A stretch of DNA of 64,000 nucleotides. Origin: Segetibacter koreensis DSM 18137 (GTDB lineage Bacteria; Bacteroidota; Bacteroidia; Chitinophagales; Chitinophagaceae). Below, in pieces: positions 18,001-25,700 of the stretch (position 1 is its first letter; every line of letters starts with the position of its first letter). The notes beneath the pieces were generated by a model that saw nothing but the letters and a program-made list of their open reading frames with translations, made no database searches and was not told the DNA's origin. A program made the translations under genes and the position numbers. The stretch lies in contig NZ_KB893316.1 in NCBI RefSeq assembly GCF_000374045.1, positions 124,001 to 188,000 on the forward strand, read 5' to 3'.

Positions 18001-18499
18001 ATGGAATCCATTGCGTAATTATACTTTTGAGCTTATTCAAAAAATTACAAATAATTCTTTGTTTACTCCCAAGTTTAATAACCGCAACTACGAAATTGAA
18101 ACCATAAATAGTGAGCCTAGACTCACATTTACAAGTGGTACCAGTTATAGATTGTCAACGAGCTATGAGTTTAGTCAAAAGAAAAATAAACTTATATACG
18201 GTGGCGAAAAATCAACTAGTAATTCATTAAATGTGGAGGGAAAATACAACGCAGTAAACAACACAAGCCTGACAGGCAAGTTAACCTATGCAAATATTAG
18301 TTACACTGGTACGCCCAATACAACAGTCAGTTATATTATGCTGGACGCATTAATGCCGGGAAAAAATATGCTATGGAACTTTGATTTGACGAAACGGCTA
18401 GGCAACAATCTTGAGCTTACCTTTCAATACGAAGGAAGAAAACCGGCAGAAACAAGGACGATACATATTGGCCGTGCTTCTCTCAGGGCTATTCTGTAA
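15026..18499 (+). CDS. very large secreted surface / outer-membrane protein
   Basis: 1157 residues from a TTG start at 15026. TTG is chosen because it gives a proper signal peptide (MTLFKYIIVLFITMFAVVAA, cut near ARS-Q) and no in-frame ATG lies upstream; the ATG at 15065 would lack the positive end. Residues about 270-345 (GPYRLKGVNNEIFFIVLAG, ERVFIDGQLM, RGEDQDYVINYNTAEI, ITKDSRIQVEFEY) resemble the beta-sandwich repeats of SprA-like gliding or secretion proteins. The C-terminal half is a series of alternating amphipathic strands ending in aromatic-charged residues, consistent with an outer-membrane barrel. The function is unknown. Flanked by nested inverted repeats upstream and a strong terminator downstream. 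Confidence 0.8.
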   Translation: MTLFKYIIVLFITMFAVVAARSQPYKYSNLRNKKIVASSSIIIDTVSIVPRTFFIKGYDTSYYSIDDVNAILTWKKSLPTDSIQIFYRVFPYRLNAIKKRFTYDSVMNNFIAQQKVLNTKHEGENSLFDFGTMNYNGSFGRALSFGNSQDVVVNSQFNLQLNGLLGDSIQLAAAITDNNIPIQPDGTTQQLNEFDRVWLQFKKKGWEVNLGDIDLRQNQSYYLNFYKRLQGISYSNVSRLGKNGSNKIQTTGAIAKGKFTRNVFQGEEGNQGPYRLKGVNNEIFFIVLAGTERVFIDGQLMQRGEDQDYVINYNTAEIAFTPRRMITKDSRIQVEFEYAERSFLNSMLYASDELTVNKKLAINIAAYSNADAKNSPVNQQLDTKQKQFLNNIGDSIQNAFYPTATPDTFSTTKILYAQIDTFDDRGSQKIYVYSTNKDSAKYSLGFIEVGQGKGNYVPDFNGANGKVFRWVAPVNGLPQGNFEPATYLVTPKKQQVVTIGAVYAINEKTNLSTEVAMSNYDVNAFSAKDKGDNKGFAGKMNIDHLIHLYTHTGKVLLLKTVGGYEVTDQNFHPVERLRTVEFYRDWGLEFQPGAATEHLPFAEFQLSDSAGNSLQYQSSAYIRSDGYKGLRQLISHEQKIKGWQLRNIFNLTNFHSQYNKGFFLRPSVDVSKVFHQLNNYVLGATYSLEHNEIHDKLSDTVSSSSFAFTTVSAYIRSNQARNNHWSLTYFTRNDQIPYFKKLERVDRSQNITLNTELLSNSHHQLRLNVTYRQLQVTNKTLSNLKPENTILGRAEYAINEFKGFITGNALYEVGAGQEQRRDFIYLEVPPGRGEYAWNDYNKDGIPQLNEFEIALFPDQAKFIRVFTPTNEFVKANYTQFNYSITLNPKTLSNKFRNKKFGNFIGRINLQSSLQTAKKELSKGDIVFNPFKKISLNDTALLTLTNVFTNTFSFNRFSTKWGFDISNGTNYNKSLLTYGFESRKLNDWTLKGRWNPLRNYTFELIQKITNNSLFTPKFNNRNYEIETINSEPRLTFTSGTSYRLSTSYEFSQKKNKLIYGGEKSTSNSLNVEGKYNAVNNTSLTGKLTYANISYTGTPNTTVSYIMLDALMPGKNMLWNFDLTKRLGNNLELTFQYEGRKPAETRTIHIGRASLRAIL

Positions 18500-18500
18500 T

Positions 18501-18533
18501 AAAAAAGAGCAGGGAAATTTCCTGCTCTTTTTT
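18501..18533. terminator. strong bidirectional intrinsic terminator
   Basis: AAAAAAGAGCAGG (18501-18513) is perfectly complementary to CCTGCTCTTTTTT (18521-18533) around a 7-nt loop, between convergent genes ending at 18499 (+) and 18562 (-). Confidence 0.92.
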
Positions 18534-18561
18534 ATTTTTTATTATTATAAGGCATTATTCG

Positions 18562-19551
18562 TTAACCAAATATTCCGCCTTTCTTTAAAGTTTTTTTGCC
18601 TTCACCTATTTTAAATCCGTTGTGATAAACTTCAATTTTATATTCACCTAACTGGTATTTTCCTTCCTGTTTCCAATCAAAGCTTACTGTAGATTTTTTT
18701 CCCTGTTCGTAGGGTATCGTTACTTTATTAGTATAAGGCTTAGAACCTTCTTCACGTGTGTCAAAAGTTCCGCTTTCACTAGCCATTGTTACAGGTCTGC
18801 CATCTGGTCCTGTAACTGTTACATATAGATCTTTATTGCCTGTAGAGGCAACTCTATTTTCATCGACATCAAAAGAAACCCGAAGCAAATCAACTCTCTT
18901 AGCTGTTGTTGTTTCTTTCTCTTTACCATTGCCTTTTACATGTATAGGTGTAATATTTAAATTACTCGCATGAAGGGTAGAGGCAACATCTTCAACCTCT
19001 TTACGGGCAGTTTCTGTTGTGGTAAGATTTTCAGCCAACTGGGTTTTTTCGGTGCTTAATTGTTGTTTCTCAGTATTTAATCTTTTGTTAGTTGTTGCCA
19101 ACTGCTGATTTTCGTATTTCAATTTCTGAATTTCAGCATACATATCATCAATACGCATGTTCAGTTGGTTAATAAGACCCCTTGCTCTATCCAGCTCGGC
19201 AGCAGTGGCATTTCTCTTACTTGTTATAGAAGATATTTGTTTTTTCAGATTATTGATTTCTGATTGTCTTTCAGCCAACGCTCCGGTAAGTTGAGTATTA
19301 TTACCTGTCGCAGAGTCAAGACGTGCCAAAGCATCGTTATACTCAGCCTGCACTTCATTGCGGGCAGAATCTACATTAGAATACTGTGTCTGCAACTGAT
19401 TAATTGATTCATTGGTTTTACTTTTATCGTAAATAATATAGCCCCACGTAACTAATAAGGCGGCAATTAAGATTCCGTAGATGATCTTCCTGTCATCTCT
19501 CTTGGGAGTGGGTTGAGGATTTGTTGCAGAGTATTCTGAGTTGTAAGCCAT
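18562..19551 (-). CDS. membrane-anchored coiled-coil protein, unknown
   Basis: 329 residues. After a 20-residue hydrophilic start comes one membrane helix (KIIYGILIAALLVTWGYIIY, about 22-41). A long coiled coil follows (about 45-190) with heptads of Leu, Gln, Asn and Lys (QQLATTNKRLNTEKQQLSTE). The C-terminal about 110 residues contain LLRVSFDVDENRVASTGNKD and SFDWKQEGKYQLGEYKIEVY, reading as a beta-sandwich. The topology suggests an inner-membrane protein with the coil and beta domain in the periplasm. I regard it as a conserved Bacteroidota type from memory only. Single gene with its own terminator. Confidence 0.75.
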   Translation of the reverse strand: MAYNSEYSATNPQPTPKRDDRKIIYGILIAALLVTWGYIIYDKSKTNESINQLQTQYSNVDSARNEVQAEYNDALARLDSATGNNTQLTGALAERQSEINNLKKQISSITSKRNATAAELDRARGLINQLNMRIDDMYAEIQKLKYENQQLATTNKRLNTEKQQLSTEKTQLAENLTTTETARKEVEDVASTLHASNLNITPIHVKGNGKEKETTTAKRVDLLRVSFDVDENRVASTGNKDLYVTVTGPDGRPVTMASESGTFDTREEGSKPYTNKVTIPYEQGKKSTVSFDWKQEGKYQLGEYKIEVYHNGFKIGEGKKTLKKGGIFG

Positions 19552-19619
19552 AGTTGGTTTATTTTGATTTTATAAGTTTAATTGTAAGATATTTATAGTT
19601 TTAAAAAAAGAAATTTAAT

Positions 19620-20348
19620 TTGAATAGTATACAGTCTCTTTCTGAGTTGCTCCTAATTGATATAGAAACCGTACCACAAGTTTGCAATATTAATGAGTTA
19701 TCCGCTGAAGGTCGCAAGCTTTTTTTCGACAAAATTTCAAAAACAATGCCAGAAAATTTTAATGAAGAGGAAGCATATCTGCAGAAGGCGGGTATACTGG
19801 CAGAGTTTGGTAAAGTAATCTGCATATCAGCAGGCTTTTTTTACAAAGATAAGGCGGATAGAACGTGTTTGAGAATAAAGAGTATTTCAGGAAATGATGA
19901 GAAAAAACTATTGACAGAATTTATTGAATTAGCCAATAACTTTTATAGTCATAAAAATAGAATTCAGTTCGCGGGACATAACATAAGAGAGTTCGATGTT
20001 CCTTTCTTATGCCGCCGAATGGTTATAAACCAAATACCATTACCGCCTTTTATGCATGTTCATGGTGCAAAGCCTTGGGAGATAAGTATGACCGATACGC
20101 TGCAATGGTGGAAATTTGGGGACTATAAAAATTACATTTCTCTTCATCTGCTTGCAAATATTCTGGACATCTCAACTTCAAAAGATGATATTGACGGTAG
20201 TATGGTACAACATGTGTATTATAAAGAAAATGATTTGCAGCGAATTGTAAATTATTGTCAGAAAGATGTTGTAGTAGTTGCACAAGTTCTTCTGCGCTTT
20301 AAAAATCTGCCACTTATTGAACCAGAAAATATTTTTATAGCTGAATAA
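19620..20348 (+). CDS. predicted PolB-like 3'-5' exonuclease
   Basis: 242 residues with an RNase-H-type exonuclease core: LLLIDIETVPQ (about residues 10-20, the Asp/Glu of motif I), FAGHNIREFDVPFLCRRM (about 117-134, motif II Asp), and VNYCQKDVVVVAQVLLRF (about 211-228, motif III Asp). These fit the PF10108 family (predicted 3'-5' exonuclease related to PolB proofreading). The start is TTG at 19620, because a stop precedes and the next ATG would remove motif I. It probably degrades or trims nucleic acid in the cytosol; its pathway is unknown. It is divergent from the coiled-coil gene with a 68-bp spacer. Confidence 0.85.
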   Translation: MNSIQSLSELLLIDIETVPQVCNINELSAEGRKLFFDKISKTMPENFNEEEAYLQKAGILAEFGKVICISAGFFYKDKADRTCLRIKSISGNDEKKLLTEFIELANNFYSHKNRIQFAGHNIREFDVPFLCRRMVINQIPLPPFMHVHGAKPWEISMTDTLQWWKFGDYKNYISLHLLANILDISTSKDDIDGSMVQHVYYKENDLQRIVNYCQKDVVVVAQVLLRFKNLPLIEPENIFIAE

Positions 20349-20532
20349 AAAGCGGATTTTAGCGCACGATTTGCTGAGAAAGAAATTTTGTTTCGTGGAA
20401 TTAGCTGAAAAAAAAGTTACAGAAGTTTTCTTGCTTTACTAATCTCTTGTTCCCTTTTTTCCATGCACAAAGACAATAGTAACATTTCGCACAAGTAGAT
20501 CATTCTTTTTTGCTACCTGCCTTTTCTAAAAT

Positions 20533-21552
20533 TTATAACTTCTTGAGCAGTTTTGCTCTCCCCAATAACAACATTCCTACCGTAACACCGCCAATTAATA
20601 GTGAACGGGTAACCGTTTTTTTACGAATTTCATAATCAGCAGGGGAGTTCCACCCACCATGTATACTTGTGCCAAATTTGACCGGTGCAAACACGTTACC
20701 ACTTGATTCAGGAACGGGATCAGCTTTCTTTAAATAAGCCTCAATTGTTTTTACAGTAATGGCGCTAAAAACAGCCGGCATTATAGAATGAGCCAGCCTA
20801 AGAAAAGTTGCAACACTACCTACGGTCACTGCTTTTTTAGGTTGTTGTGCAACTGCAACCATTACTCTCGCAAGTCGCTGGGGATCATAAACAGGCGGAG
20901 CAGGTTTTAAATAATGTCCGGTATAATTTGCTGCGTGCTGTATGCCCGGGGAATCTAAAAAAGCAGGAAATAGATCACAAATATGAATATTCTTATAATT
21001 AACTAACTCACCCCTTAACGCCTGAGAAAAGCCGCGAAGCCCAAATTTACTCGCACTGTATCCAACTGCATAAGGCACCGGTATCCATCCGCCAACGGAA
21101 ATATTATTAATAAGAATTCCATACTTCTGCGCTTTAAAATAGGGTAGTACTGCATAGGCACCATGAAGGTAGCCTAACAGGTTTGTCCTTATTACCTGGT
21201 CATGTACAGCAACAGGAGTTTCTGTAAATTCTCCTGCCGCTAAAACTCCTGCATTATTTACCCAAATGTCTATCGAACCGCCAAACTCATTTGCTGTTGC
21301 TGCCAGTTTTTGCATGGCAGCCGCGTCCGTCACATCTGCTTGAACGGCTAATGCCAATGCTCCCATTTCACGGCATTCAGCCTCTACTTCATCCAGCGCT
21401 TCCATACTGCGGGATGCAAGTATAATTTTAGCTCCGTGCCTGGCAAATTCCATTGCAGCAGCGCGGCCCGCACCACTTGAAGCCCCGGTTATAACAACTG
21501 TTTTTTTAAACAAATCGTGTTTTTTGTAAAACTCACGCTTATATCTTTCCAT
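20533..21552 (-). CDS. short-chain dehydrogenase/reductase (SDR) with C-terminal extension
   Basis: 339 residues. The Rossmann core (about 15-260) has VVITGASSGAGRAAA (TGxxxGxG cofactor loop), DIWVNNAGVLAAG (NNAG), NNISVGG with the catalytic Ser, and PYAVGYSASKFGLRG (YxxxK). The C-terminal about 80 residues continue past the classical SDR and end in a hydrophobic helix (LLIGGVTVGMLLLGRAKLLKKL), possibly a membrane anchor. The substrate is unknown. A probable single-gene unit with an unremarkable 184-bp region after it. Confidence 0.88.
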   Translation of the reverse strand: MERYKREFYKKHDLFKKTVVITGASSGAGRAAAMEFARHGAKIILASRSMEALDEVEAECREMGALALAVQADVTDAAAMQKLAATANEFGGSIDIWVNNAGVLAAGEFTETPVAVHDQVIRTNLLGYLHGAYAVLPYFKAQKYGILINNISVGGWIPVPYAVGYSASKFGLRGFSQALRGELVNYKNIHICDLFPAFLDSPGIQHAANYTGHYLKPAPPVYDPQRLARVMVAVAQQPKKAVTVGSVATFLRLAHSIMPAVFSAITVKTIEAYLKKADPVPESSGNVFAPVKFGTSIHGGWNSPADYEIRKKTVTRSLLIGGVTVGMLLLGRAKLLKKL

Positions 21553-21623
21553 AGAATTAAGGTTACAAGCTAATCAGTAAATAAGTGTGCCACTAATTTT
21601 TGGTTGCCAATTGGTCGCTCCTT

Positions 21624-21872
21624 TTATAATTGGTTAGCGAGCTCCTGCAATCTTCTTTTAATGATCGTTTGCAGTTGAATGAGTCTTTTAAAATGCGGGT
21701 CTTCTTCAACAAAAGAAATCTTGTTTTTCCTGTTGATGTCAAAAATTAAATCCGGTGGTAGTTTTTGTGTGAGTTCCTTATCTGTTACCGTTACATATAT
21801 GCTTCCGCCATTCTTCGGCCATGTCACTTCTGCCGTTCGTCTTTGTTCTTCAAAATCAAAATATATAGTCAC
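21624..21872 (-). CDS. small hypothetical protein, 82 aa
   Basis: 82 residues, soluble and mixed alpha/beta. It has a basic C-terminal helix (FKRLIQLQTIIKRRLQELANQ) and a beta-rich first half (MTIYFDFEEQRRTAEVTW, GSIYVTVTDKEL). I do not recognise a family. It lies 71 bases upstream of the SDR start on the same strand, so shared transcription is possible. The opposite-strand frame over it reads like a shadow. Confidence 0.6.
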   Translation of the reverse strand: MTIYFDFEEQRRTAEVTWPKNGGSIYVTVTDKELTQKLPPDLIFDINRKNKISFVEEDPHFKRLIQLQTIIKRRLQELANQL

Positions 21873-21987
21873 TAAATACTTCTTTTTATGTTTTAAAATA
21901 ACCTGTTGTTTACAATATAATTACCTCTAAAATTCATTTATTGTGGAACAATTTTATGTCGAAGTTGTTGAATGAAAAAAATAAGTT

Positions 21988-22206
21988 ATGAAAAAAGGTG
22001 ACAAAGTACATTGGAACTGGGGTAAATCACAGGCAGAAGGGACAATAAAACAGAAATCTGAAAAAACAATTGTGAAAAAGCTAAAAGGCACAGAGGTTAA
22101 AAGAAAGGCAAGCAAAGAAGAGCCGGCATATGTAATTGAGCAGCAAAACGGGACTGAGGTAGTTAAATCTGAAAGTGAACTTAAAAAGGGCGGAAAAGAT
22201 GATTAA
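21988..22206 (+). CDS. DUF2945 (TUDOR-like, HVA1 family) small protein
   Basis: 72 residues: MKKGDKVHWNWGKSQAEGTI opens exactly as the DUF2945 family (a small SH3/tudor-like beta barrel), with PAYVIEQQNGTEVVKSESEL in the second half and a lysine-rich middle. Known relatives are annotated as hypervirulence-associated TUDOR proteins; the biochemical role is unknown. It sits alone in an AT-rich region. Confidence 0.85.
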   Translation: MKKGDKVHWNWGKSQAEGTIKQKSEKTIVKKLKGTEVKRKASKEEPAYVIEQQNGTEVVKSESELKKGGKDD

Positions 22207-22398
22207 ATGAATTAATAATCTTTTCCAATTAAAATAATGCAGGTCTTTATTATGAAATCTAAGAAATTATACAATTGAAGAGTTTCAATTTTTTATAGTA
22301 ATATCTGTAATTATTTAATTAATGTTTATAACATACTGTTTACAACAGTTACGTAAATAAGAGACTGTCTCAAATTCTTTTGCATTTGCAGCACATTT

Positions 22399-22614
22399 TT
22401 AATTGTCGCTGTAATCATTTGAGGTGCGATACCTTTTTGTCCATGAGCCTTTGAGTGGATAGAGTATGTCTCCTGCTGTTTCGTACCCTTCCTCTGCAAT
22501 TTTATCCAGTCTTTCCCACATTCTGTCTTTTTTCGTTTTGCTAATTAAATATATAGTTAAACCTATGGCAAGTACTGAAGTAACTCCGATTAATAGTTTT
22601 TCTCCGTTTCTCAT
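22399..22614 (-). CDS. small single-TM membrane protein (YtxH-like)
   Basis: 71 residues with a single helix near the N-terminus (LLIGVTSVLAIGLTIYLIS, about 6-24), then a charged helix (KKDRMWERLDKIAEEGYETA) and a Ser/Tyr-rich tail. The layout recalls YtxH-like stress-associated small membrane proteins, but no diagnostic motif is visible. A TAnnTTTG box lies at 22637-22644 on the same strand, 22 nt before the start. Confidence 0.65.
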   Translation of the reverse strand: MRNGEKLLIGVTSVLAIGLTIYLISKTKKDRMWERLDKIAEEGYETAGDILYPLKGSWTKRYRTSNDYSDN

Positions 22615-22636
22615 TTTTACTTTTGTCTGTTAACAG

Positions 22637-22644
22637 CAAACTTA
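22637..22644 (-). promoter_or_regulatory. -7 box (TAAGTTTG) for the small YtxH-like gene
   Basis: Exact TAnnTTTG on the minus strand, 22 nt before the ATG. No convincing TTG upstream at standard spacing. Confidence 0.45.
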
Positions 22645-22775
22645 CTGCCAGACAAAATTATGAATTTAGTTAAAAAGATTAGCATAGTTTACGGTAGTTT
22701 AACTTCAACAGCTATATATTTATGTAGAACGATGACCCATAGACCTCATGGCAAGAGTTGAATTAAGAATTTGCA

Positions 22776-22795
22776 GTACAAGTGAGTGACACAAC
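22776..22795 (+). repeat. dispersed intergenic motif, diverged copy
   Basis: GTACAAGTGAGTGACACAAC matches 17 of 20 bases of GTACAAGTGTGCGACGCAAC, the motif found exactly at 8037-8058 and 37971-37992 (there on the minus strand). It lies in the 360-bp divergent spacer 22615-22974, which otherwise holds only the two promoters and a 23-codon frame at 22797 that I do not call a gene. Confidence 0.55.
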
Positions 22796-22945
22796 GATGA
22801 TGACTGAAGTTGTAAAGCCAGTAACAAAAAAGTTCTTAGTAGTTTTACATGTAAGAAAATTATTCTGATGATTATTTTACATAATTGCAAAAAATAAAAA
22901 AGAAGCTATTTGTGTTATGAATAAAGCTAAACTATTTTTTGCCGC

Positions 22946-22953
22946 TATATTTG
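22946..22953 (+). promoter_or_regulatory. -7 box (TATATTTG) for the polyprenyl synthetase gene
   Basis: Exact TAnnTTTG, 21 nt before the ATG at 22975. It lies inside the N-terminal extension that a TTG start at 22939 would give, so the ATG is preferred. Confidence 0.6.
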
Positions 22954-22974
22954 CCCTCACAGAATATTATATTA

Positions 22975-23940
22975 ATGCATTCGTTTGAGGAGTTAACCAA
23001 CCAGTTTAGTGCTTTTTTCAATGTTCGTCATTTTCCTGAAGTGCCTGCATCTTTGTATGATCCTTGTGAATATTTTTTAGGATTGGGAGGAAAACGGATA
23101 AGACCTGTTATGTGCCTGATGGGCAACGAATTGTTTGATGCAATAACTCCTGAGGCTTTTGAAATTGCCACAGCCATAGAACTTTTTCACAACTTTACTT
23201 TGATTCACGATGACATTATGGACAACGCGCCGCTAAGAAGGGGAATGCAAACTGTTCATAAAAAATTTAACGAGAGTACGGCTTTATTAAGTGGTGATGT
23301 GATGGTTATACAGGCTTACGAATACATTAATAAAATAAAGACTAGTTATATAAATAAAGTTCTTGGCCTTTTTAATAAAACTGCAAGGCAAGTGTGTGAA
23401 GGCCAGCAGCTTGATATGGATTTTGAAAAGAAAAAAACAGTTGCGCTTGATGAGTATATACATATGATTGGTTTAAAAACCTCTGTATTAATGGGCGCCA
23501 GTCTACAACTAGGCGCAATTTTAGGCGGGGCAGGAGAGGGCAATGGAAAACACCTGTACGAATTTGGTCTTAACCTTGGCATCGCTTTCCAACTGCAAGA
23601 CGATTACCTGGACGCCTTTGGAGATCCTGAAAAGTTTGGAAAGCAGGTTGGCGGAGATATTGTCGCCAACAAAAAAACTTTTTTAATGATACATGCATTA
23701 GAGGTAGCGACAAATGAACAAAAAGAAGAATTGCAAAATATAATGGCAATTAATCCGGAAGATAAAGTGAAAAAAGTGCTTTCAATTTATAAAAGTTGCG
23801 GTGTTGATGAATGGGCAAGAAGCCTGAAAGAAAAATATGTAACAGAAGCATTTCAACATCTTGAAGACATAGCAGTACTATCTGTCCGCAAAAAACCTCT
23901 ACAGCAACTTGCCTCATTTTTGGTGCAGCGGGAGTATTAA
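22975..23940 (+). CDS. polyprenyl (trans-isoprenyl) diphosphate synthetase
   Basis: 321 residues from ATG 22975. Both Asp-rich motifs of trans-prenyltransferases are present: LIHDDIMDNAPLRRG (FARM, about residues 79-93) and QLQDDYLDAFGD (SARM, about 212-223), with GGKRIRPVM at the isopentenyl diphosphate site. It condenses IPP onto allylic diphosphates in the cytosol. Product length (geranylgeranyl or longer, for carotenoids or quinones) cannot be set without modelling, although F-H before the FARM gives some chain-length information. It is followed by the APC permease after 65 nt. Confidence 0.92.
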   Translation: MHSFEELTNQFSAFFNVRHFPEVPASLYDPCEYFLGLGGKRIRPVMCLMGNELFDAITPEAFEIATAIELFHNFTLIHDDIMDNAPLRRGMQTVHKKFNESTALLSGDVMVIQAYEYINKIKTSYINKVLGLFNKTARQVCEGQQLDMDFEKKKTVALDEYIHMIGLKTSVLMGASLQLGAILGGAGEGNGKHLYEFGLNLGIAFQLQDDYLDAFGDPEKFGKQVGGDIVANKKTFLMIHALEVATNEQKEELQNIMAINPEDKVKKVLSIYKSCGVDEWARSLKEKYVTEAFQHLEDIAVLSVRKKPLQQLASFLVQREY

Positions 23941-24005
23941 CCTCTTTTCTGATAAAGAACAAAAAATAACTGAATTCTAAAAAATTATCAAAAAACTTAG
24001 TATTA

Positions 24006-25700
24006 ATGTCTCATCCCTTGCTGCGCAAAAAATCAATTGACAAGATATTGGCAGATGCCGAGGCAGGTCTACATGATGGGCATGGCGTTTTAAATAAAGT
24101 TTTGGGCGTAAGAGATCTGACTTTCATGGGTATTGCAGCGGTTATTGGCGCGGGTATTTTTAGCAGTATTGGCAAAGCATGTTACGATGGAGGTCCGGGT
24201 GTTATTTTCTTGTACATTTTTACTGCCATAGCATGTGGTTTCGCAGCTTTGTGTTATGCTGAGTTCGCTTCTACAGTACCTGTTTCGGGAAGTGCTTATA
24301 CTTATTCTTACGTAGCCTTCGGCGAAATATTTGCCTGGATAATCGGATGGGATCTATTAATGGAATACGCTATTGGAAATATTGCCGTTGCTATTTCGTG
24401 GAGTGATTACTTTACCGGGCTACTTGATAAAGCAGGATTACATATTCCCGGGTGGCTTACAATGGATTATTTTACTGCCCATCATGGCTTTGGGGAAGTT
24501 AATGAGCTCGTCGCAAAGGGGCAAAATATTGCTTCAATAGATCCTGGCATTACTTATAAATACGATGCCTGGGTGCATGCCCCTCAACTTTTTGGTATTC
24601 ATCTAATCATGGATTTACCAGCGTTATTGATAGTAGCATTTATTACTTACATTGTTTTTATCGGCATCCAGGAATCGCGCACGGCGAGCAACATTATGGT
24701 GATGATCAAGCTTGCAGTAATTTTTCTTGTCATTGTTTTAGGTGCATATTATATTCAGCCAGAAAACTGGTCTCCTTTTACCCCCAATGGCGTATCGGGT
24801 ATTTTAAAAGGCGTATCTGCTGTTTTTTTTGCGTACATCGGCTTTGACGCTATTTCCACAACTGCTGAAGAGTGTAAAGATGCTCAACGCGATTTACCTC
24901 GGGGCATGATTTATTCTTTAATAATCTGTACTATACTCTATGTGTTGCTTGCATTGGTATTAACAGGTATGGTACATTACACAAAATTAAATGTGGGAGA
25001 TCCGCTTGCACTGATTTTTGAAGCAAGAGGTATGAAATGGATCTCCGGAATTGTAGCAGTAAGTGCCATAATAGCAACCGCAAGCGTATTGCTTGTATTT
25101 CAGCTGGGCCAACCCCGCATTTGGATGAGTATGAGCCGCGACGGACTATTACCTAAAATATTTTCTAAACTTCATCCTGTCTATAAAACACCATCTTTTT
25201 CTACTATTCTTACAGGTTGCCTGGTTGCTATTCCCGCCTTATTTTTAAATCTCGATGTAGTACTTGCCCTTACGAGTATCGGTACATTGTTTGCCTTTGT
25301 ATTGGTTTGCGGAGGAGTCCTGGTATTGCAAAAGCAAGCCAACAAACCAGCATCACGATTTAAAGTACCTTTTATAAATGGTAAATACATAGTGCCGTTT
25401 ATGTTTATTGTAGCCGTCGCTATTGTTGCTTATTCAGTCCCATCGCACTTTAGTAATATTTTATCAAAAGAAGGTTTTCCTATGCTTCTTTTTTGGATTG
25501 TGGCTGCAATTGTTAGCATATTTTCGTTTAAAAATTCATTTTCATTAATACCGGTTCTTGGCTTGATTAGTTGTTTTTATTTAATGGCGCAGGAAAGTCA
25601 TACGAACTGGATGCGTTTTTTAATTTGGTTAGCCGTTGGTTTGATAGTTTATTTCACTTATGGTTATCGTAAAAGTAAGCTGGCTTTAAATACAGAATAA
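24006..25700 (+). CDS. APC-family amino acid permease
   Basis: 564 residues with 12 to 14 hydrophobic helices. The hallmarks are GIAAVIGAGIFSSIGKACYDGGPGV in TM1 (the unwound substrate-binding GIGAG-type loop), ALCYAEFASTVPVSGSAYTY, and a mid-protein FFAYIGFDAISTTAEECKD block typical of cationic-amino-acid transporter-like APC proteins. It probably imports an amino acid by proton symport across the inner membrane; which one is not predictable. The HD-domain gene starts on the very next base after its stop, so they are likely translationally coupled. Confidence 0.92.
   Translation: MSHPLLRKKSIDKILADAEAGLHDGHGVLNKVLGVRDLTFMGIAAVIGAGIFSSIGKACYDGGPGVIFLYIFTAIACGFAALCYAEFASTVPVSGSAYTYSYVAFGEIFAWIIGWDLLMEYAIGNIAVAISWSDYFTGLLDKAGLHIPGWLTMDYFTAHHGFGEVNELVAKGQNIASIDPGITYKYDAWVHAPQLFGIHLIMDLPALLIVAFITYIVFIGIQESRTASNIMVMIKLAVIFLVIVLGAYYIQPENWSPFTPNGVSGILKGVSAVFFAYIGFDAISTTAEECKDAQRDLPRGMIYSLIICTILYVLLALVLTGMVHYTKLNVGDPLALIFEARGMKWISGIVAVSAIIATASVLLVFQLGQPRIWMSMSRDGLLPKIFSKLHPVYKTPSFSTILTGCLVAIPALFLNLDVVLALTSIGTLFAFVLVCGGVLVLQKQANKPASRFKVPFINGKYIVPFMFIVAVAIVAYSVPSHFSNILSKEGFPMLLFWIVAAIVSIFSFKNSFSLIPVLGLISCFYLMAQESHTNWMRFLIWLAVGLIVYFTYGYRKSKLALNTE

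Noticed and set aside
22797-22868. 23-codon plus-strand frame downstream of the dispersed motif
   Set aside because: Too short, with no recognisable motif and no close gene; it may be part of the repeat itself.
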